Source of the DNA: Nephrocerus scutellatus
Taxonomy: Eukaryota; Arthropoda; Insecta; Diptera; Pipunculidae
NCBI GenBank assembly: GCA_947095585.1
Contig: OX352763.1
Span: 100,853,908 to 100,917,907 of the forward strand
DNA length: 64,000 nucleotides
Direction of reading: 5' to 3'
Made by a program: the position numbers and the translations under genes. Numbering within the stretch: the first letter of the stretch is position 1; the number at the start of each line of letters is the position of its first letter. Of the stretch, positions 22,200 to 33,499 are shown in pieces. The notes beneath the pieces were generated by a model. The model was not told the origin of the DNA. It did no database searches and was given only the letters and a program-made list of their open reading frames with translations.

Positions 22200-23535
22200 A
22201 AAAATCGACAACAAGTTTGCGGAAATTACGGATAGTTTCAAGAATGGGCGGGATGCATCTGGAGTTTTATATATAAAACATTGACAAGCAGGAAACATTC
22301 CTGCGATGTTCAAGCGATTCGATTGTTTTCGCGATATTTAAGTCACCAAGAAATTTTATCGCACAATTTTGAATTCTGTTTAGTAGAAATTTGGGTCACC
22401 TGTTCAGACAATACAGTTGTATTCAAGTTAAGGGCGAATATATGCCTTGTAAATAGTAGCCAGATCTGAAGGAGTGAAGATTATCTTGCACCGTTTTAGG
22501 ACCTAAACATTTCGCAGCATTCTTGGCGATGGCAAATTTGTGGTCGTTCCAACGAAGCTTTTGGCGCACATACCGAGAATTGCGAGTTCTTCAGTTTCTT
22601 CGATGCAAGATCAATTCATGAATAAAGGTTTGGGGTTTAAATTACGCTTAGACGACAGAAGACATCATTGAGTTTTAAAAGCGTTCATTTCAATCCAATT
22701 ATGTAGTCCCCACCTTGTTAGCTGTCAACGTCAGAATTTAACGTGCTTAACATACGTTGTTGTGCAAGTTTCACTTGCGACGAAGAGAGGCGTTCAGAAA
22801 ACAGGAAATTATATGAAAAGCTTAGAGTGCTGCCATCACCAAAAGAATGGATTGGATTAGAAGTGGCGGAGATCATTAATAAAAATCAGAAAAACTGTCG
22901 GAGACAAAACAGAGCCTTGAGGAACACCGGCGTGTGCGGTGCGGACTTGAAACCAATAAATACCACCTGGATTGAACGGGCAGAAAGGTAGTTACTAGTC
23001 CAGGGCGTTATCAATTCCAGAGGCATTCATTTTCGACAAAAGAGCGTGATGCCAGACTCAATGCCTTGGAATTATCGAGTGAAACAATGCCTACGTTGAA
23101 GAACATCTCTTCAAAACTATAGCGGGAATACCATCAGGTCCAGCTGATTTATGAATGTTAAGATCATTTAATAATCCACTTGACGAGCACGAAAGTAAAT
23201 CTTGCCCATAGAGGATTCGACTCTTGCAAGTACCGGCGGCGACAACGCACTATCTGGAGCTAGATGCGAAATGTGAAGCAAGCAGATTGGCCTTGTCTAT
23301 AGAGCTTACAGTTGAAATGTCATTGTGAATGAGCGTTGGAATTGAAGACGAGGCAGTATTTTTAATTCCTTTCACGACTGACCAAAAATGACTTCCTTTG
23401 GGACATTGAAGTATTTTTTGTCTCAGTTTCTGGTCAAAGTCAAATTTGACTCGTCTAAGGTAAGCAATGCATTCATTGAGGCATTGCTGCCTTACTTTTG
23501 ATGAAGTTTTGAGAATATGCTCTTCTTATTCAGTT
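22200..23535 (-). mobile_element. CR1-like LINE fragment inside the DUF4817 element
   Basis: Minus-strand sequence is collinear with 28130-29420: the DQKLRQK linker block (about 23400-23450), the region matching PDGIPAIVLQ (about 23120-23145), the QGSVLSP block (about 22900-22925) and the CLLSS block near 22660. It stops about 260 bases short of the 3' end known from 29672 and has no poly(A). Part of the RT middle is deleted compared with the 28 kb copy. Confidence 0.75.
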
Positions 23536-23542
23536 AGAGTTG

Positions 23543-24197
23543 CTATTTCGTATTACCGTCGTACCCTTCATATAGCAAATTCGTTACCTCTCGACCATAG
23601 TGGGCTGGATCACCATCCTGTTGGAAATATGATGAAGGTAATTGAATCAGTGGAATGTCAGTCAATATTTCTGGTAAATTACCTCGCAAAAATTTACAGC
23701 CTGTGTGGTAGTTTGAATGGGCCGATAAACTTGTTTCCAATGACGCTGAATTTGTGTTGAAATGATGACTGTCTCCTTCTGTGTGGAGTCTTTGCAGCCC
23801 ATGTATGAAGATTGTGAAAATGTGTGATCCCATCTCTTGCAAATTGAGATTCGTCCGTCCAAAGAAATCTTATCATATCGTGGTCATCTAAGCTGCGCTT
23901 CAGCAACCAGTTAGAAAACTCAATTCTCTTTTCGAAATCATCGGGAAGCAGTTCTTTCACAGGTGTAGTATCCTTTCATCAGCCGAAATTCTTCCCTTCT
24001 AACGCGGGAGTTAGATCGTGTATTTGAAAGTGATCCCGTTTCTCAAAGCCTTCGATACGTATTTCCAAATACTTCTTCACTAAGAAGTCGTCGGTTACGA
24101 TAAATTTCATGGTATCTTTGTAGCCCACTAATTGAATTTCAAGTGCACAGCGCACGTAACTAATGTCTGCATATTCTTGGTTTGTAAATGCAGACAT
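23543..24197 (-). pseudogene. DUF4817/DDE_3 transposase, truncated after the second catalytic Asp
   Basis: ATG at 24197 begins MSAFTNQEYADISYV, the typical DUF4817 start. The catalytic domain follows: ELLPDDFEKRIEFSNWLL, IRFLWTDESQFARDG with the first Asp (about 23850-23880), HFHNLHTWAAKTPH, and after a frameshift NLPEILTDIPLI and FQQDGDPAHYG with the second Asp (about 23600-23640). Downstream coding, including the third acidic residue, is replaced by the CR1 fragment at about 23535. Frameshifts lie near 23980 and 23700. Confidence 0.85.
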
Positions 24198-24544
24198 TTC
24201 AAAAAGCGTTTCTAAGCAACTGTAAAAATTAGCATGGGCAAGAAAACTGGAACAGGCATTGGATATCTGAAGACTCAATCAAGATATAAACTTTATTTAA
24301 ACGCAGTTTCAAAGGCTAGTATTTATTCTAAAAATAAAGTCCTAAACGAAGTTTGTACCATTAGTATTACCAAAGCAATTTCCATTAACATACGTCAGGG
24401 TACACCAAAGTAAGCTTTTATTAAATCCCCGCTAAATGATGTCAACATTAGAGATAGACACTTACTGTACTTCTTACTTCGTAGAATATACCAAAGAATC
24501 ATTTCCCAAATTATTGTGCACGAATTATGGGTTACCCTGTATAT

Positions 24545-25620
24545 CAATTCGACTAAAATGTTTTGGATTTGATTTAATTTGACGTCATGCAACTTGTTGC
24601 TTACTCAGTAAGACAGATTAGGAAATACATTTAAATCATTTATCCTTTCATTGTGTAGCTAGATTTTTTAAATGTTTATGTATTAGTTTATTAATATACA
24701 TATTTATTTATACATTCTAAATGAAGACAAATATCTAAACATCTGTATATGCTAAAGTATCATTTATTAATTGCAAGAAAATCCAATGACCAAATAGCTA
24801 ATAAGGTAATCAACTTGACTGAATTGTAATGGTGATTTCAATTAGGTTTGATGTGTAAAAAGTGGAATAACTTGCATTCTTACAGTAGACTGTGGCTTGA
24901 CAACCAAAGAGTAAAAGATTAGGTATTCAAATGCATTTTAATGGAAATGCAATTAGTAATAAAAAGTTGAAAGAGCAGGTATCGGTCTCGGTGCAATATA
25001 ATTTCCATATAACGTGTATAGATGTTTAATGCTGGCCGGCACAACTGTCTCTCTCTCTGTCATTCTCTAAACTTGTTTTGTACCTACAGCCGTTCCGTTT
25101 TTTTTTATCTTTTTAAATAGAGAATTCATTATCGGATTGTTATGAAAAGTAAATTTACCTCTAACTAGGTCAACAGAAAGGTCTCCAAACTAGATTTTTT
25201 AAAACGTGAAATAAAATGAAAAAAAAACCAAGTTAAAAACACCTACTTGTATTACCTGCATTAGTTATCAGATCTATGTTGTCGTTTTTAGATTAGCGTT
25301 GCCCATCATGGAGTTATTAGATATGCGTTATGAAATTACAATATGTAATTAAGTATGTTACTCGTTTTTGTCTTTAGTATTGAATTTGACATTTACCATT
25401 AATCTTCTTAATATTTTTAATATAGGCATTCCGTGATAAATTAGTTGAAGGTTTTGATTATTACATATTGTTTTGTTTGGGTTTTTAACTTACTACGTAT
25501 ATAGGATTTATAAAGCGATTTTCAATGGAGACATAACAATTTTGTATTTTAATACAAATGTATCCTTAAACTTTTTTTATGAATTGTCAATGTCAACACG
25601 TCAGTCAAAGTTTACATTTT
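24545..25620. other. AT-rich, no gene recognised
   Basis: Only short frames; no repeat shared with the rest of the window was noticed. Confidence 0.3.
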
Positions 25621-25624
25621 AATC

Positions 25625-25768
25625 ATGGCGAAGTTCACAAACGAGCAATATTTTAAAAATTACTACCGAAATTCTGAGTCAGTAGTCGCAACTATAAGAG
25701 CGCTTACTCCAATTTTCGGTCGTAATAATCGACCCACCAGAATAGAGGTAATGTTGGTTTATATGTAG
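25625..25768 (+). pseudogene. Second DUF4817-type transposase, N-terminal part
   Basis: A short frame from ATG 25625 reads MAKFTNEQYFKNYYRNSESV, then VATIRALTPIFGRNNRPTR. This is the opening helix-turn-helix region of DUF4817-type mariner-like transposases (YYxxxxSVVATLRALRPIFGRNNRP). It runs into unrelated sequence after 25740; the next domain resumes at about 26300. Confidence 0.8.
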
Positions 25769-25929
25769 GAGTTAATCTTTGCAACTACTGGACCGATTTC
25801 AAAAGCTCTTTCACCAGTATTTAGAATGGCTATATATCATCCCGTTTTAATCAAAGGGCATCTCGTGGCGACTAATTTTGTAACTAAATAACTAAATAAG
25901 TTCGACGAAAAAACGGTCGAGTGACTGTG

Positions 25930-26060
25930 TGGTTTATGCTGCACTCTTTCTGTCGTTTGTTTTCTATGAATATCACGTCATATAGCGAGTGTGCTGCAAT
26001 CTTCGCTGCGCTGCTTTCTATCCTTTGTTTTTTTCGAATATCACGTCATATAGCGGCATC
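25930..26060 (+). repeat. 68-bp tandem repeat
   Basis: AATATCACGTCATATAGCG occurs at 25969-25987 and 26037-26055, with TGCTGC and CTTTCT-rich flanks repeated (a third partial flank near 26080-26110). It lies inside the sequence that splits the transposase. Confidence 0.6.
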
Positions 26061-26299
26061 ATAATGACTGTGTGCTATGTGCTGCGCTGCTTTCTTTGCT
26101 CTGTTTTGTACGTACTATGACTGCCCATAGGAAAGACTAAGACTATGTGTGTTATAAGCTATTGAACACCCTCCACCACGGGATGGTGAGAGGAAGGCGT
26201 GGGTTCATGTGTGCGAGTAGCAAAGTGCCCGGGAACATCTGGTAGTGGATAAATTCGAGTCAACATATTCACTATTATATGTTCCTATGTCAGTGAGAT

Positions 26300-26500
26300 A
26301 ACGCACCGGTTGAAGTACCGCAAATATCGCAGCCGAAAGTTCTTTAGTTCAAAATTAGCTAAATCCGTCGAATCTACGCCGTTCACAGCAATCTCTCAGT
26401 CCGAATTTTTCGTAAAGATCTTGGCCTACATCCTTACAAGATTGAATTAACTCAAGAACTGAAGACTCTTGATTATTTGAAGCGCCAAAACTTATGTTAC
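26300..26500 (+). pseudogene. Second DUF4817-type transposase, second part
   Basis: The plus strand encodes NIAAESSLVQN, a stop, LNPSNLRRSQQSLS, then after a frame change FRKDLGLHPYKIELTQELKT and LDYLKRQNL. This is the second helix-turn-helix and the DLHLHPYKIQLTQELKP linker of the family. It is separated from the first part by about 550 bases and ends before the catalytic domain. Confidence 0.75.
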
Positions 26501-28120
26501 ATTAGTATAACCAGTAGCCAAAAATTTCGGAAATTTCATTCATTATTTAAATATCCATATCCCAACGCTGTACGAACTCGGTTTGTTCTCAAAATTTTCT
26601 GTATTTATACATACTGTAATAATAAAGTTGAAAATATTTCAAAATTTTTCTCAGTGCATGCTCTTTAAAGGGTTGATTAGAGTGGGAATTTATTCCTAAT
26701 TAACACCACCTTTGTCTGCTACCCCTGTTCAACACGATTTAGCCATAGGCATTAGGCCTTCGGGTTGTAGCATCCCATACGTCCATATGGTTATCAGATT
26801 TTGTTGATAAACATTTTTTTTGTCCATGAATAGCTGGGCATTCCCCCCTATTAACGAATGCATTTGTCATGTTGAGTTTTGTCATCCTAAGCGCTTTCAT
26901 TTTGACATTCTTTTCATCAAAACTTATCATAACGTGTGATAAGCAAGATAAGCAAGGTGGTACATATTTGCATATCTTGTACATAATTATCTTCTTTTAT
27001 TTAATACTTCTTTTAATTATAATTCTATTTTTTATTGAATTTATTAGTTTTTTAAAGTGAAATTCTCATTGTTATGTCCAATCACAAAAACAAATTCAAT
27101 AGTTTTAAAACAATTCATAATGTGTCTTCGATGCAAGAGATACCTTATGCCAGTTTATGTATCTCTCTTCTCTTTTCTATATAAAAAGCGCTATTGGTCT
27201 CAGGATACTATCTTGTGGTACTTCTGCCAGAGGTGTCTTAATTAAAGTGTAATCCTTATATTTCAGTACCAAGTATCGATCTGCAGTGTTTGATTGAGAA
27301 TAAAATAGAACTTCTAATATATTTGTAGTTTACATGTTAGACATCTATATCAAACTTTATTAAAAACTAGCGTTATATCTAGAAAAATATATGAACTTTT
27401 AAAAAAATCGGTTTTTTTTTAAACATTTCCAGTTAAATGCTTCGGCTACCGTCAGATCTGTTGTACTCGAAATGGAAAATAATTTAAAAATTGTGGTTTG
27501 CTTGATTATACGAGTAGGTATCTTGATCGGGACGGCCTGTACTCAGTTGTGCATTTTTGCACAGTTGATGAAACCGAGACGACGACTTTCGGTTAAAAAT
27601 TGAAAGTGAAAAGTGAAATTGTTTTGATGGCAAATTTGTTATTTGTTTTCAATTTGTTTTTTGTTGTTTTTCGAATTTACCTTGGATTTTTCTTATAAAA
27701 AAAAAAGAGGAAAGTGCAAAAATCAAAATATAAGCTAACATTATCGGGATTAATCGTTGTGGAGGGAATACTTATTATGAAAAAAAATAAACCACTCTAA
27801 CTTGTTTTGATCGTGCAGCAATTGAGTGGAAAAACTGTTAAACAAGAAGCGGTATTGACTCAACTCTAAAGCTAGGTTTTTCATTTAATTCACAGCATAT
27901 GCCTTAACACTCAGCTATTAGAGAGTATCTATAGTTGAAGTTGGAACTCCGAACGTTGAACAAAGAACTAGTTTGAATTGATGTTGGGTCAATTTGATGC
28001 GTTCCGCCCAACCCATATTACATATGATATGATGCCCAAGAGTTCATTGAACGGTATTTGAATAACATTGAAGGCAGTAGCCGAGTGCGGCAATCTAACG
28101 AGTGTCATAACGCTAATACC
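26501..28120. other. No gene recognised
   Basis: AT-rich. 27530-27640 has a GC-richer leader-like segment. No domain was found on either strand. Confidence 0.3.
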
Positions 28121-28129
28121 CTTTACAGT

Positions 28130-29672
28130 CAGAAATGATTGCAATACGTACCTTAGACGAGTCAACTTTGACCAGAAACTGAGACAAAAAATATTTCAAT
28201 GTCCCAAAGGAAGTCATTCGTGAAACGAATTAAAAATACTGCCTCGTCTTCAATTTAACGCTCATTCACAATGAAATTCCAACTGTCAGCTCTATACACA
28301 TAGCCAATCAGCTTGCTACACATTTCGCAGCTAGCTCCACGCTACCAAATAGCGCCATGTCGCCGCCTGTTCTTGAATCCTCTATGGGACAGATTTACTT
28401 TCGTACTCGTCAAGTGGCTAGAGTATTAAATAATTTCAACATTCATAAATCTGCCTGGCCTGATGGTATTCCCGCTATAGTTTTGCAGAGTTGCACAGGC
28501 TTTTCCATTTCTCTTATTCTTCTTGGGTCGTCCCAAGGAATTGGAAAACAGCCTGTTTTTAAAAAATGCAAACCGTCATCTCTTTCCTCGTACCGACCAA
28601 TTTCGCTAACATCCACACTTTCTATGGTCATGGAAACGCTGATCAATCGTAAGCTTATGCATTTCCTAGAATCACGTGAAATCCTTAGCCAACAGCAGTA
28701 CGGTTTTCCTAGGCAACATTTTACAGGTGACCTGATGGCTTATATCACTGAAAAGTGGAACCAGTCTATTTACAAATTTGGTGAAAGCTGGCATCAAGCT
28801 CTTTTGTCGAAAATGAATCCATATTGAATTGATAAAGCCCTGCTTGATTGCACTAGCCCATCTGGCGTTCAATCCAGGCCGTATTGTACGGTTTTAAATC
28901 CAGTGTTCACCGGATAAACGCCGGTGTTTCCCAAGGCTCTGTTTTGTCTCCGACATTCTTTCTCATTGTCATTAATGATCTTCTATCCGCCACTTCTAAT
29001 CAAATCATTCTTTCGCTGACGACAGTGATCTTAATTTTTCATATGAGATCGCGCTTTCTGCACGCCATTCTTCATTGCAAGTGGAACTTGAATTACGCCG
29101 TATGTTAAGCCCGTTCAATTCTGACCTTGACAGCATAACAAGGTGGGGACTACACCCTTCCGAAACCCAATGCTGTCTTCTGTCGTCTAAGAGTAATTTA
29201 AACTTCCAATCTTCCAGGTGCCCCCAAAACCACATTGCATCTACTAGGCAGAATTCAGAGCCGCCCGATAAAACTTCTTGGTGACGTAAATATCGCGAAA
29301 ACAATCGAATCGCTTGAAAATCGTAGAAATGTTTCCTGCTTGTCACTGTTTTATCGCTTTTTCCACAAGCTGTGTTCAAAATTAATATCCAGATGCATCC
29401 CTCCCATTCTTGAGCCCATCCGTAATACGCGTGCCCCAACTCGAGCCTACAGGTCTACCATTGGGCCTATATTTGGACATACTAATCAATTCAGAGTTTC
29501 CTTCTTTAACCGCACTATAGTTATGTGGAATGAATTGCCCAAATTCCGCATTTGTATGATTTGCAGTCATTTAAGACACACGTGCATAGACATCTCATCT
29601 TTTCATCTCCTTAATTTCCTAACGCCTACGCAAATCCCTTTAGCGTGTGTACATTATAAAAAAAAAAATTAA
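28130..29672 (+). mobile_element. CR1-like LINE, RT domain to poly(A), longest copy
   Basis: Ordered RT landmarks on the plus strand: LRRVNFDQKLRQKIFQCPKG (about 28155-28215), PDGIPAIVLQ (about 28458-28487), SSYRPISLTSTLSMVMETLI (about 28586-28645) and QQQYGF (about 28691-28708). Next come INAGVSQGSVLSPTFFLIVI (about 28914-28973), then HSFADDSDLNFSYE with the catalytic Asp pair (about 29005-29045) and WGLHPSETQCCLLSS. The C-terminal segment has CLSLFYRFFHKLCSKLIS and FFNRTIVMWNELPKF (about 29500-29545). It ends in an A-rich run at about 29658-29672. No RNase H domain is present. Frameshifts and stops break it, and the endonuclease is missing, so it is 5'-truncated. Confidence 0.88.
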
Positions 29673-29689
29673 AACTAGTGTGGATAATT

Positions 29690-30734
29690 CCTCCTTTCGA
29701 GGGTATGTTATAACATATGAAACAGTCACTTTCGTCTATGGTCGTGTAAAAACATATTACAATCCCTATATTACCTTTCTGACTCACCTACCTTTAAAAT
29801 TAGAACACTCTTTGTCTATGCAAAATTTTTGTATTTCAAGCTGCCATTGACCGATTCGATTAGACTGAAAACGTCAAGGTTGACTTTCAGTGAGATAGCT
29901 ATTTTATTTGTATTTAACCACATATAAATTAAACGTAATATATGAAGATTAAAAATAATAAAATAAAGATATCATGACGTTTGTCTTTTTCGCCTTTTCT
30001 AAAGCACTTTACGATATTCATTTCCTTCCTGTTATAGCCACAAATACCACTGACTTAAAAACCTTTACAAACTTTCAACAATCTCTTTGTTAAACTAAAA
30101 ATGTAGTAAGAAAGTTTCACAAGTTCTTTAACTAATTGAAGGCTAAAGGCGCCAGAGAAAGGCTACCTTTATCTTCCATTAATCTTGAGGTATTAACATA
30201 TTCTAACGAAGAAGTATATTGAAAAATATAAACTCTTACTATGCATTTCTATTTAAAACATATTTCGTTAAACATATTTAAGCTTAAGCAAGATTCAGTA
30301 GATATGTTTTTTGAAAATTCGTATAGCTTCATGTTTAAAGTTTCTGGTAGTGTTGCTATAAACAGAGGATCTTCTTTTAAAACAGCTTAAGCATCACGTT
30401 GTCTAAACAGGAAAATATTTCAAAAACAAGTTTCAATTATGGTATACGTTTTTAAAAAATTGTCTCTAAATGACAGGTTCGAAACAAATATCGTAGAGAC
30501 AAAGCACAGAGGGAAGCATTACAACAAAAATACAGAAAGAGCAAAAATCTTTACTACAAGAAAATGCATCATCGTCCGGTTTGGAACCCAGATGTTTAAA
30601 AGTTTCTAAACAGTTAAAAGGTTGCATATGATTTAGAAAGATAAGAGAAAAAGCTTGAGTGTTTATATTATTGATACATAGCATGTTATAATGTTCCTTT
30701 CTTGTTAAAAACTTTTATTTAACTTACTTGCAAC
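29690..30734. other. AT-rich, no gene recognised
   Basis: No domains, RNA genes or shared repeats were noticed. Confidence 0.3.
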
Positions 30735-31190
30735 CCTTTTTGTCTGTTTTTTCGACTTCTTTGGAGTCCTTTTTAAATACCTTCCACACGACCTAGAGAG
30801 CTGAAATTTGGTGAGTGCCGAAGTCCAAAATAGCATTTTTTATACTACGCGTGTGACGTATGTCGCGTTTTGCGTGTGGCGTGTGTGATGTGTTGAAATT
30901 TTTTTTTTGACTTCTTTGCGGTCATTTTTAACCACATTTTCCACACGACCTAGAGAGCTAAAAGTCCAAATAGCATTTTTATATGCCGCTTGTGACGTGT
31001 GTCGCGTTTCGCATCCTTTTTAAACACCTTTCTCACAACATAGAGGGCTGATGCGTCGAAAAAAGAAAATACTTTGAAATAGGTCCGACATCAAAAAAAG
31101 ATTGTTTGGCGATTTTTACCAATTAACAAAGGCGTGTGTCGATGTATACATGAAAGTTTGTACCCGAAGAAGTTTTTTACATTTACTTGT
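30735..31190 (+). repeat. Repeat family A
   Basis: Tandem sub-units start near 30752 and 30909 (spacing 157), with a partial third unit. Each has CGACTTCTTT, an ACACGACCTAGAGAGCTGAA block, AGTCCAAAATAGCATTTTT and a CpG-rich GTGTCGCGTTTCGCGTGTGG-like run. The right end is GTCGATGTATACATGAAAG then TTTTTTACATTTACTTGTAA, shared with 41230-41300. Confidence 0.75.
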
Positions 31191-31920
31191 AACTTTCTTA
31201 ATTTGTGATGCTTTAACTTTGGACGCCTGAATGATGTTATACATTTTTATACATTTCTTATAAGTTTCGAAGTAAAGTAGCTATATTAACATAATAAGTA
31301 AAAATAAAACAATAAAGATCCCAACATAGACCCTTGCGGAACTTCACCGATAAATTGGTATAATATAAAAAACAGCCAAAAAAAGCTGCTCGAAATTGTC
31401 TCTTTAAATCAAACCAAATGTGTGACTCTACCAAGGAATGCTACAATTTAACAAATTTGTATATTTTTAAGGTACACTAAAAAAGTAATAGACTTAAAAA
31501 GACTTGAGGGGTTTAACTTCAATACCGGTTTCCTTAAAAAATAAACTTTGCATGATTTATCTTATTTTTATCTCAATTATGATTTTAAATGCAATTTTTC
31601 CTAAAATTTTTGTATAAAAGAAAGACTAAGTTTTAGTTTAACGATAATCTTCGAATATTGTTTAATAAAAAATAGATAATAGAAATGATATCCGTACATC
31701 ATAATATTTATCTCTACAGTAGGGGTCCTGACCAGGTCTCACAGTTATATCCCTAATGAGACTATATTGTTTGACATTCACGATAAGCTTGATTAAGAAG
31801 TTGCTTGCCATTTGTACCAATATCGTAAAATCGCAATATCCCGCAACAATTGAGTGCAAAATTATTTGCATATCTGATTATCTGATTTACTTGACTAAAA
31901 ACTAATTATGATTCGATGTT
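31191..31920. other. AT-rich, no gene recognised
   Basis: No feature beyond short frames. Confidence 0.3.
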
Positions 31921-31924
31921 TTTA

Positions 31925-32110
31925 TATGAACATAATAAAATAAATAAAATAAATAAAATAAATTAAATAAATAAGTAAAAATAATAATTGATAAAAATTA
32001 TAAGTATATAAAAATAATGAATAAATAGAAACAATAAATAAATTACTGATAGATATAAAAAAATTAAAAGAATATAAAATAATAAAAGAATACAAGTAAA
32101 TGTAAAAACC
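31925..32110. repeat. AAAT/AATA low-complexity tract
   Basis: Begins as regular AAATA units (31937-31975) and decays into A/T-only sequence. The minus-strand open frame through it is compositional. Confidence 0.75.
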
Positions 32111-32119
32111 TTCGTTTTT

Positions 32120-32500
32120 CAAACTTTTATCGCGAAATGCGTCAAACGCGGGATATCAAAGTTGGCCCCTGACATTGAGCCGCTCACATAATATTCAGCC
32201 CTTTAGGCCATGTGGAAGGTGGTTAAAAAATACCTAAAAATACGAGAAAATGGCGCGATTGCAACCCATAACACGCGCCACTCGTGAAACGCGTCACGCG
32301 TCATGTAAAAAATGTTATTTTGAACGTAGACTCTCACAAAATTTCAGCTTTCTAGGTCGTGTGAAAAGTGGTTAAAGAGGACCTTAAACAAGTCAAAAAA
32401 ATTTAATCACACGCATTACGAGAGTCACAACATTTCAGCTCTCTAGGTCGTGTGAAAGGTGGTTTAAAAGGACCTCAAAGTAGTCGAAAAAACAGACAAA
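32120..32500 (-). repeat. Repeat family A, inverted copy
   Basis: Three blocks with CTAGGTCGTGTGAAA or its variants (near 32200, 32347 and 32440) and AAGTAGTCGAAAAAACAGAC at the right edge are the reverse complement of the 30.7 kb copy. The spacing of blocks is shorter than in other copies. Confidence 0.7.
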
Positions 32501-32510
32501 AAGAATATAA

Positions 32511-33245
32511 TGAGAACTAACTATATAAGTAATTATATAGCTCGTAAGTTACTTTATTTTCTTTTGCAATTTGAATTAAGTAAATGTTAAAAAAGCGACT
32601 AAGTAGATTCCACTCAGTTTACAAATACCAGTTGTCATTAGAAGCAAGCCTTGGTTGGTAGATAATTCTACACATACAAAATATAGAAATCTTCTTTTCA
32701 CGCTTCATTAATAAATCAGGTAATTAGTAATTGTTTACTTTATATGACACATTAGAAGTAGCGTTATTTATTAATATTTCTTAATTAAACTTTTACTATG
32801 TTGACGCAGTAATTGTTTGCAGTTTTTTCAAAATCCCATCAATATAGATTCACTTAATCATAGAATAAAGAAAATCGGTTTCTCTAATTCGAATTCTTTG
32901 ATAAAAAGCGGTACCAAAGCAGAATATATGTATATACGAGTACTATTTAAATGTCAAACACCGTTAGAGGAAATTTAATTGAAATGCCATACTAGTGACC
33001 GATGTCGTCAATTGATATATTTTTTTTTACTGCAAATTAATGATGGATCTTTCAAAATCTGCTACAATAACAAACTGTTGCAACTCTGTAAGCGGAAGTA
33101 GGTATATTACGAAATTTATCAATGAAATTGAAGTGGTTTATCTTTCCTATGAGCGATGATCGTCCGAAAAAATTATCTCTAAATTATAAACTGAGCTTAG
33201 AACATAACAAGATAACATAATAAGGTTGCGAATCAAAAACTGTCA
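32511..33245. other. AT-rich, no gene recognised
   Basis: Nothing supported apart from low-complexity sequence. Confidence 0.3.
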
Positions 33246-33251
33246 GGCAGT

Positions 33252-33492
33252 TTAAATGGAATGGGTGATTAGAATGTGTTGACATTTTAAGATTACTTCT
33301 CTAGAATATAGGGTTCTTAATACAGCAAATACATAAGCTTGAATACCAGAAACAGCTGATTCTAAAATTAAAAGAGCAATTTGGACTATTAATAAAAAAA
33401 AATTATGAAATAGGATATTGAAGGTCCTGTATTTCCCAAAATGTCCAGCAATTATATTAGCTGCTAAACGTACACAGCTAAAGTAACTTTGA
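33252..33492 (-). pseudogene. Nuclear mitochondrial insertion (NUMT): end of ATP6 and start of COX3
   Basis: The minus strand encodes [12 protein letters not shown], then [20 protein letters not shown] and [13 protein letters not shown], the C-terminal end of mitochondrial ATP synthase subunit 6. ATGTCAACACATTCTAATCA follows directly, translating as [11 protein letters not shown], the start of cytochrome oxidase III, which follows ATP6 in insect mitochondrial DNA. A deletion of about 14 bases after AGH shifts the frame, and homology stops at about 33252 and 33492. It is a non-functional nuclear copy unless the assembly is chimeric. Confidence 0.92.
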
Positions 33493-33499
33493 ATGTTTG

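Larger units (their letters stand above)
21785..24539 (-). mobile_element. DUF4817-type (mariner-like) DNA transposon with long terminal inverted repeats
   Basis: Left TIR 21785-22112 and right TIR 24224-24539 are inverted copies (roughly 85 percent by eye), starting CACGGTGTCCCC and, on the reverse strand, CAGGGTAACCC. TA dinucleotides flank both ends (21783-21784 and 24540-24541), as in the Tc1/mariner superfamily. Shared inner words include CACAATAATTTGGGAAATGA and TTTGGTGTACCCTGA. The transposase lies on the minus strand, starting 27 bases inside the right TIR, and a CR1-like LINE fragment occupies the middle. Confidence 0.85.

Noticed and set aside
29005..29439. 144-codon minus-strand open frame
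   Set aside because: Antisense to the CR1-like RT (FADD and C-terminal motifs are on the plus strand).
31922..32122. Phe/Tyr/Ile-rich membrane-like open frame
   Set aside because: Encoded by an A/T-only low-complexity tract.
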